A program made the position numbers and the translations under genes. 64,000 nucleotides of DNA from Ascarosepion bandense (Eukaryota; Mollusca; Cephalopoda; Sepiida; Sepiidae). Where the stretch lies: positions 1,564,501 to 1,628,500 of the forward strand of contig JBBBDQ010001186.1 of assembly GCA_037127315.1 (NCBI GenBank). The letters run 5' to 3'. The notes under the pieces were generated by a model. The model did no database searches and was not told the DNA's origin. It saw only the letters and a program-made list of their open reading frames with translations. Positions within the stretch are counted from its first letter, which is position 1. Each line of letters opens with the position of its first letter. Shown here piece after piece: positions 43,545 through 56,484 of this stretch.

Positions 43545-44700
43545 AATTTCACCCTAAGCAAAGGGATAATGCCACTAGAATGCCGATGGTTACAGGTAGT
43601 AAAAGAGAATGAAAAACTTAAGTGAAAAAAAGGATAGTAAAGGAACAGGCTTCAAGAAGACACAAGATGGTTATTGACATTTCATTTAAATTTTTTAAGA
43701 TTGTAGGTGGCAGGGAAGCAGTAAACCAGATGAGCATTCCACAGGTGAGAAGTGCAAGAATAGAAACTATTACAATATAAAATATGGTTGCATCTAGCTA
43801 GTTCACCTGTAAAATGGTGGGACCTAGTTGCATGCTTAAATTTGAGGCATATAGAAGAACAGCTAATCAAAACAATTACCATGAAAATATTTGTAGTAAA
43901 GATAGAAGAAAACCATGTCATATCAGTGGGAAAGTGACTGATGTTGAGTTGCCAGGTCAAGATTGATTATATCACAAACCCATTTTTGAATTTTGCCAAG
44001 AATCACAAGATATATAGTCGGACCTAGCAATTGATCACTTCACTTCATGTCAGTGGAAATTGTAAGCCCAAGATGGCACAAAGTGTTGCTCTTCTAGAGT
44101 TTAGCATTAGCCATGCTGATGGCAGCCAGAAAAGGTTCTCTGTGGTGATTAAATGAAAGTAGTTTTGTTTTGGAGGCATCAAAATTTACAAACCATTTCT
44201 TACCCCCAATTAACCACTGATTGGAGGTCATTTTCAAAAGCATTTGCCAGTTCTAGATTGGTTAGACTTGCTACTAAAACAGGAGTAAATAATTGTGTCA
44301 TCTGCATAGATAGTTGGGAACTGATGACATCAGCATAGATCCAAGGATAGAGCACTGGGGGACTCCTGTATTAATATGAAATGAACTATATGCATATATA
44401 TTCAACATGATTGGATTAAACTGATATTCATCCAGATACACTGTAGCCCTTGAGCTTATGGAGAAGGCCAGTATGTTAAATCCTGTCAGATGCCTTTGAG
44501 ATACCTAGGGCTACATCTTGTTAAAGCTTAATAGCTCTTAACACATCAGCAGTAAATCTGGAGAAATGGAAGCTATATTTTTTTATCTGGAAGGAAGTCA
44601 TGTAAAGTAAGATGCTTAACAAATTCAGTGTTGATTAGAGCCTCTAATATTTTAGCTGCCTCTAGTCTCTAGAACCAGACTTGTGAGAGGTTATTTTACC
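43545..44700 (-). mobile_element. Jockey/CR1-like LINE, degenerate copy (copy 6)
   Basis: Reverse orientation: the 3' signature TTCACCCTAAGCAAAGGGAT (plus strand, 43548) is next to a T run. The minus-strand frame 43960-43682 gives DMTWFSSIF, FKHATRSHHFTGELARCNHI, then SHLWNAHLVYCFPATYNLKK, as in the C-terminus of the other copies. Farther upstream: KKWFVNFDASKTKLLSFNHH near 44210-44140, GVPQCSILGSMLM near 44360-44330, and decayed AFDR..TYWPSP near 44520-44450. The catalytic YADD box falls in a small gap. No 5' end was found. Confidence 0.75.
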
Positions 44701-45073
44701 TCTTTGAGGACATGTTTGCATTCATTATAAGTAGTGACAAATAATGTCTTTAGCAATCAGATCTATTATTCTACTATATCTGGATGAAGTGATTCCTTTG
44801 GGATATAGCAGCTGAACAGTCATGCGAGAACCAAGAAGAAGATTGTAGTTTCACTTGGTATTTCTGTTCTGGAAGGAAGCTTTGATGGGAGGGTGGAATG
44901 AGATGTCTGTAGATACTTCAGTATGGTCAAAGTTGTCAAGAGGACAGAGCTGCAGAGCACAACATAATTCCAGGGAGGATTAGTATTTCAACATCTAACT
45001 GTATAAGCAGTAACAACCTGTTAATGGGTGCCTCCAAAGTAGCACCAACTGTGCTGTCAATGAAGTGAAGAAA

Positions 45074-45121
45074 AATTATTCAAAAGAAATACTAACCAAA
45101 TTATTCAAAAGAAATACTAAC
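45074..45121. repeat. 25-bp tandem duplication
   Basis: AAATTATTCAAAAGAAATAC followed by TAAC(C/T) occurs twice back to back with a single end difference. Confidence 0.85.
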
Positions 45122-45529
45122 TAAAAATATTTGCTGGTAATGTTCGACTTGGTGTTTTTATTTATTATATCTTTTATCCCTATACAAGAATAATGTCTAA
45201 GGAAAAATTCAACTTCTTTCTTTAACTTTTTATAATAGATTATGAGTAAAATTGTGATTGTTAGGATTAGTTCATTCTTATGTAAATAACATTTTTTATA
45301 TAAAAATAACATCTGACGATTCACATTCAAGCTCTATGAGTGCTAACTTATATTTGCAACAGAAATTAAAAATATAAGTATAATAGTCAGTTGAAAAATA
45401 TATTGTTGTCACTGGTTATTATGATATATCAACTGATTTATCTTAGAAAATGCAAGTTTTGTGGTTACGTGCTTAAACTTCTAATTTCATCAATATTTCA
45501 CTACACAAGCATAAGTCCTAAACAAAATT

Positions 45530-45554
45530 GTTTTTTTTTTCTCTCTCTCTCTCA

Positions 45555-45597
<43 letters not shown>
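45530..45597. repeat. (T)n(CT)n(CA)n compound microsatellite
   Basis: A T run, about seven CT units, then about 20 CA units with a single TACA interruption. Translation gives His-Thr repeats in a chance ORF, which is not a gene. Confidence 0.95.
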
Positions 45598-45599
<2 letters not shown>

Positions 45600-48276
45600 T
45601 TATGTTTATAGTATAAAAACAAAACTGTCAATGTCACTGTTCATTGACATTAATATAGAAGGAAAAGTTAAATGTCATACTATATGATAATTGTTAATGA
45701 GATTGATAAGAAGATAACATTTTATGGATTTTTTTATTAGGAAATAATTATCTAGTAATAATACTAGTTTACTGTTAACTTCAGTTTGTGTGGAGTTATT
45801 CTCTTGAATTGGTTTTGGTGTATATATATATAGTTTGATACTTTTAACCTTTTGAAACATAAAAACTGCCAATTCATTTATGAGAGCCAGTAATAATTAA
45901 GTGCCTATTTTGTAGAAACTGATTCTTCTGAAAGTTTCACTGGTGCTATATTGAGTCAACTTGACAGATTAATGGTATTTTTCTCTGTCTTTATCTATCG
46001 GCAACCAATGTCAATTTACAATAGAATAGGAGAGGTATTCTATCATAGGACCTCTCTAGCAATGGAATTGCCTTGTGAATATGATTTTTAAGTTGATCAC
46101 TGATTAGTGATCAATTGTGTTTGTGCATGACAAAGAATGGACAAATAAGAATGAAACAATGTAGTGGCATATTGCCTCAGTTATACTTTAGTTATAATAT
46201 TTCTTATTAACTGAGTAAAGTCGGGTAAATGCCATACACACATTTCATATGTATGTTTGTGTGTGTGTGTTTTGGTTTCAAAAAGTAAAAATACTCTAGC
46301 AGAACCACACAAATCTTTCTCATTTTTGTGTTCTCTCACATAATCTGTGGAAGATATCAAACCTATTACTATAACTTTTTGACTTTTTTTTTAAGACCTT
46401 AAACACTGATTTTTTTCAACTCGAAGACCATATTGTTAAGGTTGCACAATTATTTAAACAGTTAAGAGTGATTTCAAATGACTTTTCATCCTGCTCCTGG
46501 AATAAATACATGCTGACCATTGGGGATAAATATTTATCATTCTTGTTTCTATATCTTTTCTATCATAAAGTGTCTTACCTAGCTCTTTCTCTGTTTTCCA
46601 CTTTTCACTCATTCTGATCATTTCATTTTATTAGTGATTTATGTTGACTGAGGGCCATTCAACTTGTAAGATCAAACTAACATGTCTCTATGCCTCCAGG
46701 TATTCTTATATATTTGGGTGGAGGAATTAATGACCTATAGATGCTCAAAGAGTGTCCCAAACATGAGCATACCATTTTTATATACCTTATTATTGATTAA
46801 TTCAGCAAACTTACTATTTTTCACTTGTTTAAATAATTTGGTAAAGTTTTATGAAAATCTAATCAAATAAATTATTTTGACATATTTATATAATTCCATA
46901 ATTTTTTTTTTCTTTGCTCCTCTCAACTAATTTGTAGTAATGTGAAATATCCAACAACAACACTGACTAGAAATTTTTTTTAAATGTTATTTAATTTATC
47001 TTTTATTTATGTCCACTTTTTAAAAAAGAAAATTATTTTTGGAAGATAAGATTGCATTTGTTTTGTGTTTTGTGTGTAAACACACTGATATTTTTCTTTT
47101 AAATTAAGACTGAATTTTGACAATGCAGATATAAATAAAAACATGAAATAAAAAAAATCATTGCTTATATTATTTTTTTAAAATTTATAGTAATAACACA
47201 AATATTAAAATATGCTTTTAAAAACTGTTATGCCAACTAAATGTTACCACTTGTATTGTAAATGCCATGTTTTAGTTTTATATATAGTAAAATATGTAGC
47301 TGATAATTATGTCAGAAATGTTCATTATATGCTAATAATGTGGGCTATTCTGTTTTACTGATGTAAGTTGAAGGACACGGGCAAAATTTAGCCTTCTGCA
47401 AATTTATAAAAGATGATAATAGGATACATAATAAAAAAGGTGAACCAGTATATTCCAAGTCCATTCAGACACCATGAAAACTTGTATGCAAAAAGTGTGT
47501 GTGTGTGGTGGTGGTGGTGAGGGCTTCACTATCCTGATGAATGTAACAAAGCAGTCAAATGCATGAGCTGTGGTGAAATCACTCAACTTATGCATGAATC
47601 TGTAAAACCTAGAAAAAAGAGAATTATGAGTAAAACATAGGGAGACATCTCATTTCCAGGGCAATAAAAAGAGTTGTAGTCTGGACACATAGAGACTCAT
47701 GAGTTTTGTGAAGGAGTCAGCAAATTCAAACAGTACAGGAGAATAAGGTAAGCACAAGGTATTAGTTGAAAAATTGCTTGAGCTAGAACCAAACAAATAG
47801 CCAAGTATTGTAAAAGAACTGAAGCTAAAGTTACCCAAAGGAATTGCATGAAACTGACCTGAAAACAAGCAGTAACTCTATATGATCAAGCAATCCTAAA
47901 AGAATCCATAAAACAGGAAACATTTACCTCTTCCCCCAAAAAGTCTCTTACCAAATTTAATCCTCCTGAACAAGGAAATAAAACCACAACAGGCCCTTAT
48001 ATGAACCACTAACAAATTTGATGGTTTGTAAAACAGTTATAGATCTAGAAAGAAAAAGCTGGAAGTGAGATTACTCTCTAGACCCTAAATTTAACCAGAA
48101 AAATTCCTGTTAAAAAACAAACAAAACCAATATCAACCATAAACAGATCCAGTAGAATGTAGAGTATGATCACTGATAATTAAAACTCCCAAAACCAGAA
48201 ACCTAGCAAAAAAAAAAAAAAAAAATTACACAGTAGAACATCAGAGGTGCCAAAACTAATTTAGAACTGATGCTAC

Positions 48277-49075
48277 TTTTTTTTTTTTTTTAATCGTTTC
48301 ACCCCAAGCAAGGCATTACACTGCCACTATTGCACTTGGGGCTACATAGGGGAAGGTAAATAGAAAGAGTGGTTAGATATAGGAAATGACAGAAGGGGGG
48401 ATGATAGATAGTTTGGAGGATAGGAAGAGTGTTTGAAAGAATGGAAGCGAGTTAGTGTGTTAGGAGGTGTCTATTGACTTTACATTTAAACTCCTGGAGA
48501 TTGTAGCCATCGGGGAAGCAGTCATGTGGAAGGGAATTCCACAGTCGGGAAGTACGAGAAAAGAAATTGTTGGAGTAGAAGTTGCGGTTGCATTTTATCG
48601 GTTTCACTGTGAAAGGGTGGGATCTAGTTGCTAATCTAGTATCTCATGCAAATTCGAACCTAGGGGGCACCAGTGATCTAAGTTCATCGGAGCAGAAGCC
48701 ATGAAAGTATTTATAGAAGAGACACAGGGAAGACACGTCATGCCGGTGAGAGAGAGACTGCAGGCAGTCTGCCAAGTCAGTATCGATCACATTACAGACC
48801 CTCCTCTGTTCCTTGTTGAGAAGCCCAAGGAGAATAGCAGGGGCACCTGACCAGATATGGCAACAGTATTCAATGCATGGGCGGATGGTAGATTTATAAA
48901 TGTGCAGGATAGATTCAGACGGAAAAAACCTCCGGGCCCTGCACAGAGAACCGACTTTCATAGCAGCGGATTTAGCAATGGATTCGATATAGTCATTCCA
49001 CTTGAGGTCTGCTGAAAGTGTGAGACCAAGAAGGTGTAGTGTTTTACTCTCTGGGAGGCAAGCCTCATTATAAAC
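48277..49075 (-). mobile_element. Jockey/CR1-like LINE, 3' copy (copy 7)
   Basis: A T run (48277-48291, poly-A of the minus strand) and TCACCCCAAGCAAGGCATTA mark the 3' end. The minus-strand frame 48961-48644 is open for 105 codons: VGSLCRARRFFPSESILHIY, KSTIRPCIEYCCHIWSGAPA, GLLNKEQRRVCNVI, SLSHRHDVSSLCLFYKYFHG and SDELRSLVPPRFEFA. A continuation below 48650 (SRLWNSLPHD-like, frameshifted) leads to the UTR, and KTLHLLGLTLSADLKW-like residues extend it to 49040. Truncated just before the NFNASKT block. A relatively young copy. Confidence 0.88.
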
Positions 49076-49282
49076 ATTTGCTCAGCTGGAAACACTACTT
49101 AATGAAAATGAAAAATTGACATCCAATGCACCTCCTATAACTACATATAAAAACTTGTCAGAGCAGCTGATATGAAAATACTTCCTTCTGTCGTATTTTT
49201 TTTTCTATGATTATTTTTATGGCAACTGCTGTGATGGGCTTTGTTTCGTGGTCCCCTAACCACCTGTATTTACACGTGCTAG

Positions 49283-49530
49283 ATTGGTATGTCAAATGTA
49301 ACTTTCTCTTCTACTCTAACAGTTTCTTTTCTTGCACTTCCCATTTGTGGAACTCACTTCTGTTTGCTTGCTTCCCTTGTAGTTACAATCTCCAAAAGTT
49401 TAAATGCAATGTCAATTTCCATCTTCTATCTTCTTGATTCCTATCTAACTCTTATTCTTTCTTCAACATACCCTGTACCTTGTTTTTTCTTTCACTGTAA
49501 CCTCCTGCACACCAGTAGCAGTCCTGCATG
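49283..49530 (+). mobile_element. Jockey/CR1-like LINE, 3' fragment (copy 8)
   Basis: Reads KCNFLFYSNSFFSCTSHLWN and FACFPCSYNLQKFKCNVN (49288-49425), then TAACCTCCTGCACACCAGTA in the UTR, ending before the TTGCTTGGGG signature. It lies 200 bases from copy 7 in opposite orientation, so 48300-48610 and 49285-49530 form an imperfect inverted repeat. Confidence 0.8.
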
Positions 49531-49754
49531 AAAGAAATTACCTCAGAAGTGCAAATAGGCACAACACATGTCCCTAAAATCTGAAATTCCATCTTCAACT
49601 AAAAATAATTCTAGACTGAAGACATCCAGAAAAAACAAAAAAACTCAGTTATATATCAAGAAATATTCACAATCAAAAACAATTGTAATATATAACCTTG
49701 ATTGACAAAAATATGATTACCAAAAATATATTCCAGCCCTGGATGATTGCAGTG

Positions 49755-49935
49755 GAATGTAACAACAAAGGCTTGAAAGGCAATGTCCAACAGAAATATG
49801 ATTGGCATCAAAGGTAGAAAACACAGGCAATAGCCAACAAAGATATGACTGATATCAAAGACAGAAAACACAAGGCAACAACAAAGGCTTGAAAGACGAT
49901 AGCCAATAAAGACATGATTGGCATCAATTGAGCAA
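49755..49935. repeat. Degenerate tandem repeat, ~50-60-bp subunits
   Basis: Subunits with GGCTTGAAAG, CAATAGCCAACAAAGATATG, ATTGGCATCAAAG and GACAGAAAACACA recur about three times, and the block ACAACAAAGGCTTGAAAG recurs 117 bases apart. On the minus strand this yields repeated hydrophobic peptides in overlapping frames, which I take as chance. Minisatellite-like. Confidence 0.65.
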
Positions 49936-52900
49936 CAACATGAAAAAGTAAAAATGCATAGCATTTTTGGGTCTTTTCTGGCCAAAAATGGAACAAAGAT
50001 GAAGTCAGAACAGAGAGAGAGAAAGAGAACTCCTATTGCTTAATGATTCCCCAACAACTCTTGAATGTGTATTATTTTCTCTGGCTACCCTTTTCTCCAC
50101 ACAACTATCACAGATGAAGAATAAAATAGGTGTTATGACAGCGATCACAGATAAATCAAAAAATAAAAGTAGAGTATGCAGTCATCTTCAACAAAATAAT
50201 GCTGTCTACACTTATAGACAATGTCTCAAGAAACAGCGCTGAAATCTCAGCTATTGATGTCAGTTATTATATCATTAAAAAAATGAAAAAATAGATCTAC
50301 TAACTACTAAATTACTGAATAGAATCAAACATAGTTCAAAGGAAAATAAAAGCATCACATTGGCATAAAGGACAATGATAAATCTAATGCAGAAGCCGGA
50401 AAAGTGTTAAACTTGAAATAATAAAGCACAGAAATCCTCTATGCTGGCTTCAGATCTACTATTAATAAATTTATCACAGAAATGTAGCAGGAGTTATAGA
50501 GCTCAATCAAAGACATCTACACAAAATTAAAACTATGATAGGAGAGTACAAGCCTGGGTATATAAAGATAAGAAAGGAGGATATTGTTGTACTAGACTCA
50601 GCATAGGTCATACATAATCATCTGATATGTAAAGCACATAAAATACTATATCAGCTTAATCTGAACAAAATACTATCAAGCAAACAACTTAAAATAACTC
50701 TTCAGCAAAGTCAGACCATATAAAATAATTTCAATACTAAAATACCCAAACTCTACAAGAAAATATAATTGTAAATACCATATATTCCTACACTAGCTGT
50801 AAAGCATCTGGATCAAACCATTTCTAACATTCTCCAACAAAAAAAAATTAAAAAATATTCCCTTTTATCTGAATTACATTCCAGTACTTTATTTTTTATA
50901 CTGACATTAAATAACTTGCTTAAGATGATATTGAAATTAAGCAAACCTACCATATCTTGCTGGTGGGCACAATACACCAACTACATTCTCTGCAGGGAGA
51001 GGGGCAGTAAACCTCTTCTCAAAAAAGATTACCTGCTGGCAGTGGGTAGCAACATCTGATATCCTGAGGATGGAATCCTAATGGCTTGAATGGTCCATGA
51101 CTGTGTAGATTAAATAGTTATGTAAAACATTTTGGTTTTCATTTGGACTAGACAGGCAATTCAATCACTCATCTTGTCAAGCTTCAACACATGAAACTAC
51201 TGAATCATTCCCAATCTGAATACTATGAGGATCAACAATTCAAACTGTACTGATGCCAGATTTGGCACATTGAAGTATCTCAGAAGTGAAATGTAATGGT
51301 GCAGATGAAGCTGAGAACTCTGAGATTACTATGGTCCCAACACCTGACTGCAAGAATATAGTACAGTACTTGCAAAATTAAGTAAATTAAAAAATTCTTT
51401 GAATCAAACTCTTGACAAATTCCATCCCTTCTTAGAATCCTGATACTGTAGTTTCCAAACCTGTTGACACTTCTATTCCAGAGCCTAGTCTTTGTAGGCT
51501 AAGTGCATATGTAGTAAGCCCTGTAGATTTGATTATTTTGTAAATAAGGGTTTGAAGTATAAATGTAAAAAAACTGGAGTTTTCATTCGATTTCTAAATG
51601 CAGCTCTTCACATATTTTATCAGTTTTTATTTTTATTACATTACTTTTTAGTTGTTTAGTTTGTTTTCTGCCTTCCACTTAACCCCACTGGGAATCTTTA
51701 TTTTTATCAAGAGAGTAGAATGTTTCGTGCTTTTTTTTCCAAGTTAATTTGTACTTCTGATTCTGTTTTTACTTTTTCTGCTGAACCAGACTATATACTT
51801 TATATGGCCTGACCTATCATATAAGAATACACTTAAAACCAACACTTTTTGGACATTAGAAAGTGAAAGACTCAACCAATTTCAAGAGATATCATGAGAA
51901 GGAAAAGCTATCAAATCTCTGCAAAGTGAAACCAACATCAGTATAGTGATAGTGAACAAATTCAGTGATGTGGCAGTAATTGACAAGTTGGAATACAAAA
52001 AATTGATAAGTTGATAATTGGGAACTGTAAGCTAAATAAATCAATTATGAAAAATAAAATGAAACTGTCACAGGTTCTAAAAAAGAACAGGGATCTGTAC
52101 TTACTACAGACAGTTGAATTGTCAATACAGAAAGCTATTATATATACACTGTACAACATCTTTGAAATTCACAAAGATTGTATTCTAATGTTCTAAAAAA
52201 GTAATTGAAGTTTAGCATGTTATTGTGATATTCCTCTATCTGAGTGTGATATCTCTTGCCTACCATCTTATTGTATCTGCACTTTATTCAGATGCTGTCA
52301 TTTCTGTTGTCAGTATCAGGCACTACAGAGAGATGAGGGTTTCCTCGAATTTAGGATGTTTGAAGACACTTGTGAGACAGCCACATCTATCCCATCACTT
52401 CAAATCAGCAGTTTAATCACTCACTGGATTGTAGTTTTACTTTCTTTTTCTAGAAGTTTATATCATCAGGAGATTCAGTTGTGTAGTTTAACCTTTTAGC
52501 TATGAGATTTGGTCCTTACATTGAATTTGACAGAAGAGCTATGTCATTGACTCAAGCTATATCACCTATAATCACACTTGCATCAGCTTCATTTAAATTT
52601 ATAAACTCCACAGAACTTAGCAATGGTCTCTTCTCATTACAATAACTGGTTTGAACACTGAAACTATTGTATTTATATTTGGATTTTAAGTAAAGACAGG
52701 CTGAAGTCACTAAACCTTAACTTTTGACATATTGCCTCTCCTAGGTTATTCATGAACCCATTTCTTTTTCCCAAAACCTCTGATATTTGGAATCTTTCCT
52801 TATTGTTTTCAAAAGTCAGTTGGTGAATGTTTCCCTTGATCATCTGTAATGAATCTCACTCTAAGTTATTTCATTAACAAGATGCCTATAAATTAGGTTT

Positions 52901-53570
52901 AGTCATTTGTTTTACAAAGTGAAGCTGAAAAGTATTTGTTTTAATAATCTTTTTTCAAAAAGAATCTGATGTTTGGTTATATTTTGGCAAGTGAGAACTT
53001 TTCATCACTATCTTATATTATTATTATTGTACTTTATCTAATTGTTCTAAGACCCTATTCCTGTGTATTGTTTCATAAAGTCAGTAAATAAATATCTCCC
53101 TTAACTGATCATTTAAAATATCAGTTATGAAATCTCTGATTTTTAATCTCTTTATACATTTGGGTTTATCTGGGTATACTATTTCTCTAGGTTAAATATT
53201 TAACCAGCACAATGTAAAGTTTTCTGCCACTTGCTAGCTAACCTAAAAGGAGAATGCATTGAGGAGATCACCTTCAGACTTCACCAAGAATTTGTGCAAA
53301 TACTGCAGTAAGACCTTCAATACAGTTCATGATTGTAAAGAAAAAGAAATGAAAAACAGACTTTCTTTAATGTACTAACACCAGAAAATAATCAACTTTT
53401 AATTCTTATTAATCATAGTTTGAAGAAAAGGATCATATTGCCTATAATATCAAGTAAAACTAATAAATGTTGACTCAAATTATCAGTATAAAAAAACCCA
53501 GAGTGACAATTTTCTTTAAACATAACATCAGTTTCTACAAGCAGAGATGAGAGTACAATAGTTGAAAATT
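49936..53570. other. AT-rich stretch without recognised gene
   Basis: About 3.6 kb, the largest featureless part. ORFs such as 50036-50242, 51962-52159 (minus) and 52225-52416 show no family motif. The T-rich tract near 51700 and a TTATTATTATT run near 53015 are low complexity. Confidence 0.5.
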
Positions 53571-53579
53571 GTCATGTTC

Positions 53580-54530
53580 TTTACTTAAGTGGTATCTCAG
53601 GAAAGAGTCAGAACACCTATGGTTTATACAGCCTAAGAGCAGTTTTCAAAAATTCTTTTCTTTGGTCATTGAACTACTATTCTGCTGAAATCACCTCTGA
53701 ATTATTGAAATAACAACCTTTCTCCTTTTGAAACTCTGTATAAGTCAGATAAAACAAGATTGGGTGAGTATGGTCTGTGTACTCAAAACTCAAACTCCAA
53801 ATTCTTCAATACATCCACTATCTTGCCTGCTCTGTATGCAAGTGTATTGTTCTGTTGAAAGAAATTTTCACAACTCTCCTTGTTTTGGTTTTTTTTTTTT
53901 TTTGTATCATTCTTTTAACTAAAACAGTAAGTTAGAGCACTATTCTGCATTAAGTGTTTGAAGATAGTCATCAAAATATCTTTTCACATAAAAACATGCT
54001 CATGACCCTGGTAACTTTTGAATTACGAGAGTCTGAGTACTGCTGCTGCACAGATTGTTGTTTGATTTCTGGGTCATAGTGGTATAAGCATGTTTCATCA
54101 TTAGAGTGCTAAAAATTCTGCAAAATCAAATTGAAAATGTTCATATTATATAATTTTTGGTTGGCATTTTTTGTAACTACTTAAATGACAGCTTCTGCAT
54201 ACTCAGCTGCTCATGAATTAGAAACCCAATTCATTCCTCAGATCTCTTGTATCTCAACAATATTTTCAGTTAAGATTTGTCAATGGACCAAAATTAAATT
54301 ACAGATATGATCAACAATTTTATTAGTTAACTTTGTTAAAGGCCTTTTTAGTCCATGCTGAATATAGGTTGACAGATACTAGAAGTTGGCTTACCTCTAT
54401 ACCAAATGTTTGCATCATAAAGTCATGAATTTCCTTTGAAGTCTTCTGCACCAACAGGAACAGGAAGTTCATAATGGCCAACATTTGAAAATTAAATATT
54501 GTTGACGTGGTTCAGTCAATAATTTGAGAG
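53580..54530 (-). pseudogene. Mariner-family transposase, degenerate
   Basis: Minus strand, N to C: FLLVQKTSKEIHDFMMQTFG (54460-54400) matches the mariner N-terminal HTH. Then ETCLYHYDPEIKQQSVQQQY (54095-54036), where G-D-E-T-W-x-x-x-Y-D-P-E carries the first Asp/Glu pair; the Asp position is decayed. Then NFFQQNNTLAYRAGKIVDVL (53870-53800), where the usual L-Q-D-N has become Q-Q-N-N, losing the second Asp. PYSPNLVLSDLYRVSKG (53770-53715) has D changed to N in S-P-D-L. Several frameshifts. This subfamily differs in motif wording from the mariner at 24 kb. Terminal repeats were not found. Confidence 0.7.
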
Positions 54531-55033
54531 AAATAAAAAAAATAAGTGTAAGGATCCGGCAGCTTATAACTTAGCAATTAAAAAGAAAATGTCATTTTAA
54601 CAACAGTAAGAAAATAATAATCAGATTTTAGAAAGTGGGTAGGATCAAAATTTTTCAGCACTGTCTCATAGAGCTTTTGATGAAGAACAAACTGAGTTTT
54701 GATTAAGTTTTTAAACTTCCATTCTGGGAAAAAAATTAGCTACATTGCTTTATAGTCATGGGTTCAATCCTTTGTTCATTTAATGAAAGTCCTATACTGA
54801 TTCAGTTGATAATAAACAGAAGAATGATAATACACTCATTGTGAACTGAATAATGTTTGACTGAAGATTCTTAGTTTTCTAATCTTACAAAAAGCTTAGG
54901 AAAGTCAGTGGGTATAACAGCCAAAATATTAACTTTAGCAATCAAAATGTTGACACTAATATAAAAGGTTTTATCTGATGCTGATCATCTCATGTTGGGA
55001 ACTTGGTTGTGAAATGATTTTTGCATGGTATTG
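54531..55033. other. AT-rich spacer
   Basis: Contains AAAAAATAAGTG-type runs and no gene. It ends at the TA target site of the Tc1 element. Confidence 0.5.
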
Positions 55034-55035
55034 TA

Positions 55036-55059
55036 CAGCTCTGGCCAAAAGTTTTGCAA
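55036..55059. repeat. Left terminal inverted repeat of the Tc1 element
   Basis: CAGCTCTGGCCAAAAGTTTT continuing GCAAC, complementary to the right end 56485-56509. Confidence 0.9.
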
Positions 55060-55419
55060 CACTATGTAAAAGTATAGTTTCAGATATTTTTGAATACTGA
55101 AAGTGAGTGAAACCATGAATAATCAATAAATAGGATATGTTTAATTTGCTTATGCAAATTTTAAGTGATTTGCATGGGTGAGTTCTCGACACTATGATAT
55201 GAGAAGGAATATTTTTTTCTGGGGAGAAGTAAAAAGAAGAGCGTAGAAGTTGGACCATATTTTCTTTTTGAACCACATATTCAGCAGACAGATTGAAGTG
55301 AGAAGCGAAGAGAAGAGATTGGACAGTAACTCTTTTTTTTTAAACCACAGGTTATTGTTTTGAATCTAAATGATCTGCAATCATTGCTTTATATAAAGTT
55401 GGTCTTAGCTGTCATCAGA

Positions 55420-56340
55420 TTGCCGAACAAGAGCAGGTTCATGCATCAACGGTCACAAGAACAGTCCAGAATGGGGAAAAAAGCTTGAAAAATCAAAATT
55501 GGGGTTCAAAGTGGTCATCCAAAAGTGTCTACCGAGTGAGATGACCGACGGCTGGTGCGATTTAGTTTGTCTGATCGACAGGCCAGTAGTCAGCAGTTAC
55601 TGAAGGAATGGTTCAGCAGTGGTGTGGAAGCTTCAGATCGCACAGTATGGCAGCATTTGTTGATGAAAGAATTTATGTCAAAAAGGCCTGCAAGAAAGTC
55701 ACTTTTGCCATGAAAAAATATAAAAGATCAACTAAATTTCTGTCGAATTCATAAAAGTTGGACTGTAGAAGACTGGAAAAAGGGGATTTTCTCTGATGAA
55801 TCACCTTTTAGCTGCTTCGCTAATAGTAGATCAATTTGTGTCAGAAGACGAGTCAGTGAAAGATTCCACCCTGATTGTGTGGTATCCACAGTCAAGCATT
55901 CGGACCTCATTCATATTTGAGGGTGCTTCTCCTTTCATGGCGTCAGAGAATTAGTGATTGTACCCAAAGGTAGGTCAATGAACAAGGAATGGTATATGGA
56001 CACTATCAAAAATAGACTGCCACAATTTTTGATAGAACACTAAACTGATTGAGAAGCAGTGTTTCAACATGATGGTGCACCTTGCCATAAAGCAAAAGCT
56101 GTGTCGAAGTGGTTAGAGGAAAATAACTTCAGAGTTCTACAAAACTGGCCTGGTAATTCACCTGATCTCAATACCATCCAAAATTTATGGTCCATCCTGG
56201 AACCAAAAGTGCGTGAAGCTGTTCCAACAACAAGAAATGAACTTGAAGCTGTCCTACAAAGATGTTGAACTTCTATTAGATCTGTTTAAAATCACCGAGT
56301 CTATGCCAAAGTGAATAAAACTTGTTCTTAAAATAGAGGA
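55420..56340 (+). pseudogene. Tc1-type transposase with D-D-Q triad
   Basis: N-terminal HTH region: HQIAEQEQVHASTVTRTVQN-like near 55415-55470, with RRLVRFSLSDRQ-like residues after a shift. Catalytic domain: FSDES (first Asp, 55795), CVRRRVSERFHPDCVVSTVK, FQHDGAPCHKAKAVSKWLEE (second Asp, 56071-56073), NSPDLNTIQNLWSILEPKVR (third residue Gln at 56179-56181, normally Glu in N-P-I-E-N). The last part, from 56059, is a clean 69-codon frame to the stop at 56266. Thirty-five residues separate the second Asp from the third position, one more than in classical DD34E. Several in-frame stops lie upstream. Confidence 0.9.
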
Positions 56341-56484
56341 AGGCACATAAAGTATTGAATTTAACATCAAAATTAAACATACATCATAAGAAATATTTTT
56401 TTAAATTTGAAATAGTTTAAATTATTTTAAAATGATAAAGCAAAAATAGTTGTTTTGTTATTGATAACTCGGATGTTTTATGAT

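Larger units (their letters stand above)
44701..48275. other. AT-rich stretch without recognised gene
   Basis: About 3.6 kb. Its beginning might contain more of LINE copy 6 but I could not read it. A 25-bp duplication, a CT/CA microsatellite and a (TG)n(GTG)n run (47493-47520) are present. No gene recognised. Confidence 0.5.

Noticed and set aside
45391..45687. 98-codon ORF with a His-Thr repeat
   Set aside because: The repeat is the (CA)n microsatellite translated; no other features.
49755..49935. CRISPR-like repeat array
   Set aside because: The units are degenerate, contiguous and without regular spacers, and the window is eukaryotic.
49656..49996. Overlapping minus-strand ORFs with repeated hydrophobic segments
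   Set aside because: The repeats come from the DNA-level minisatellite at 49755-49935; two frames are open at once, as expected for chance rather than for a gene.
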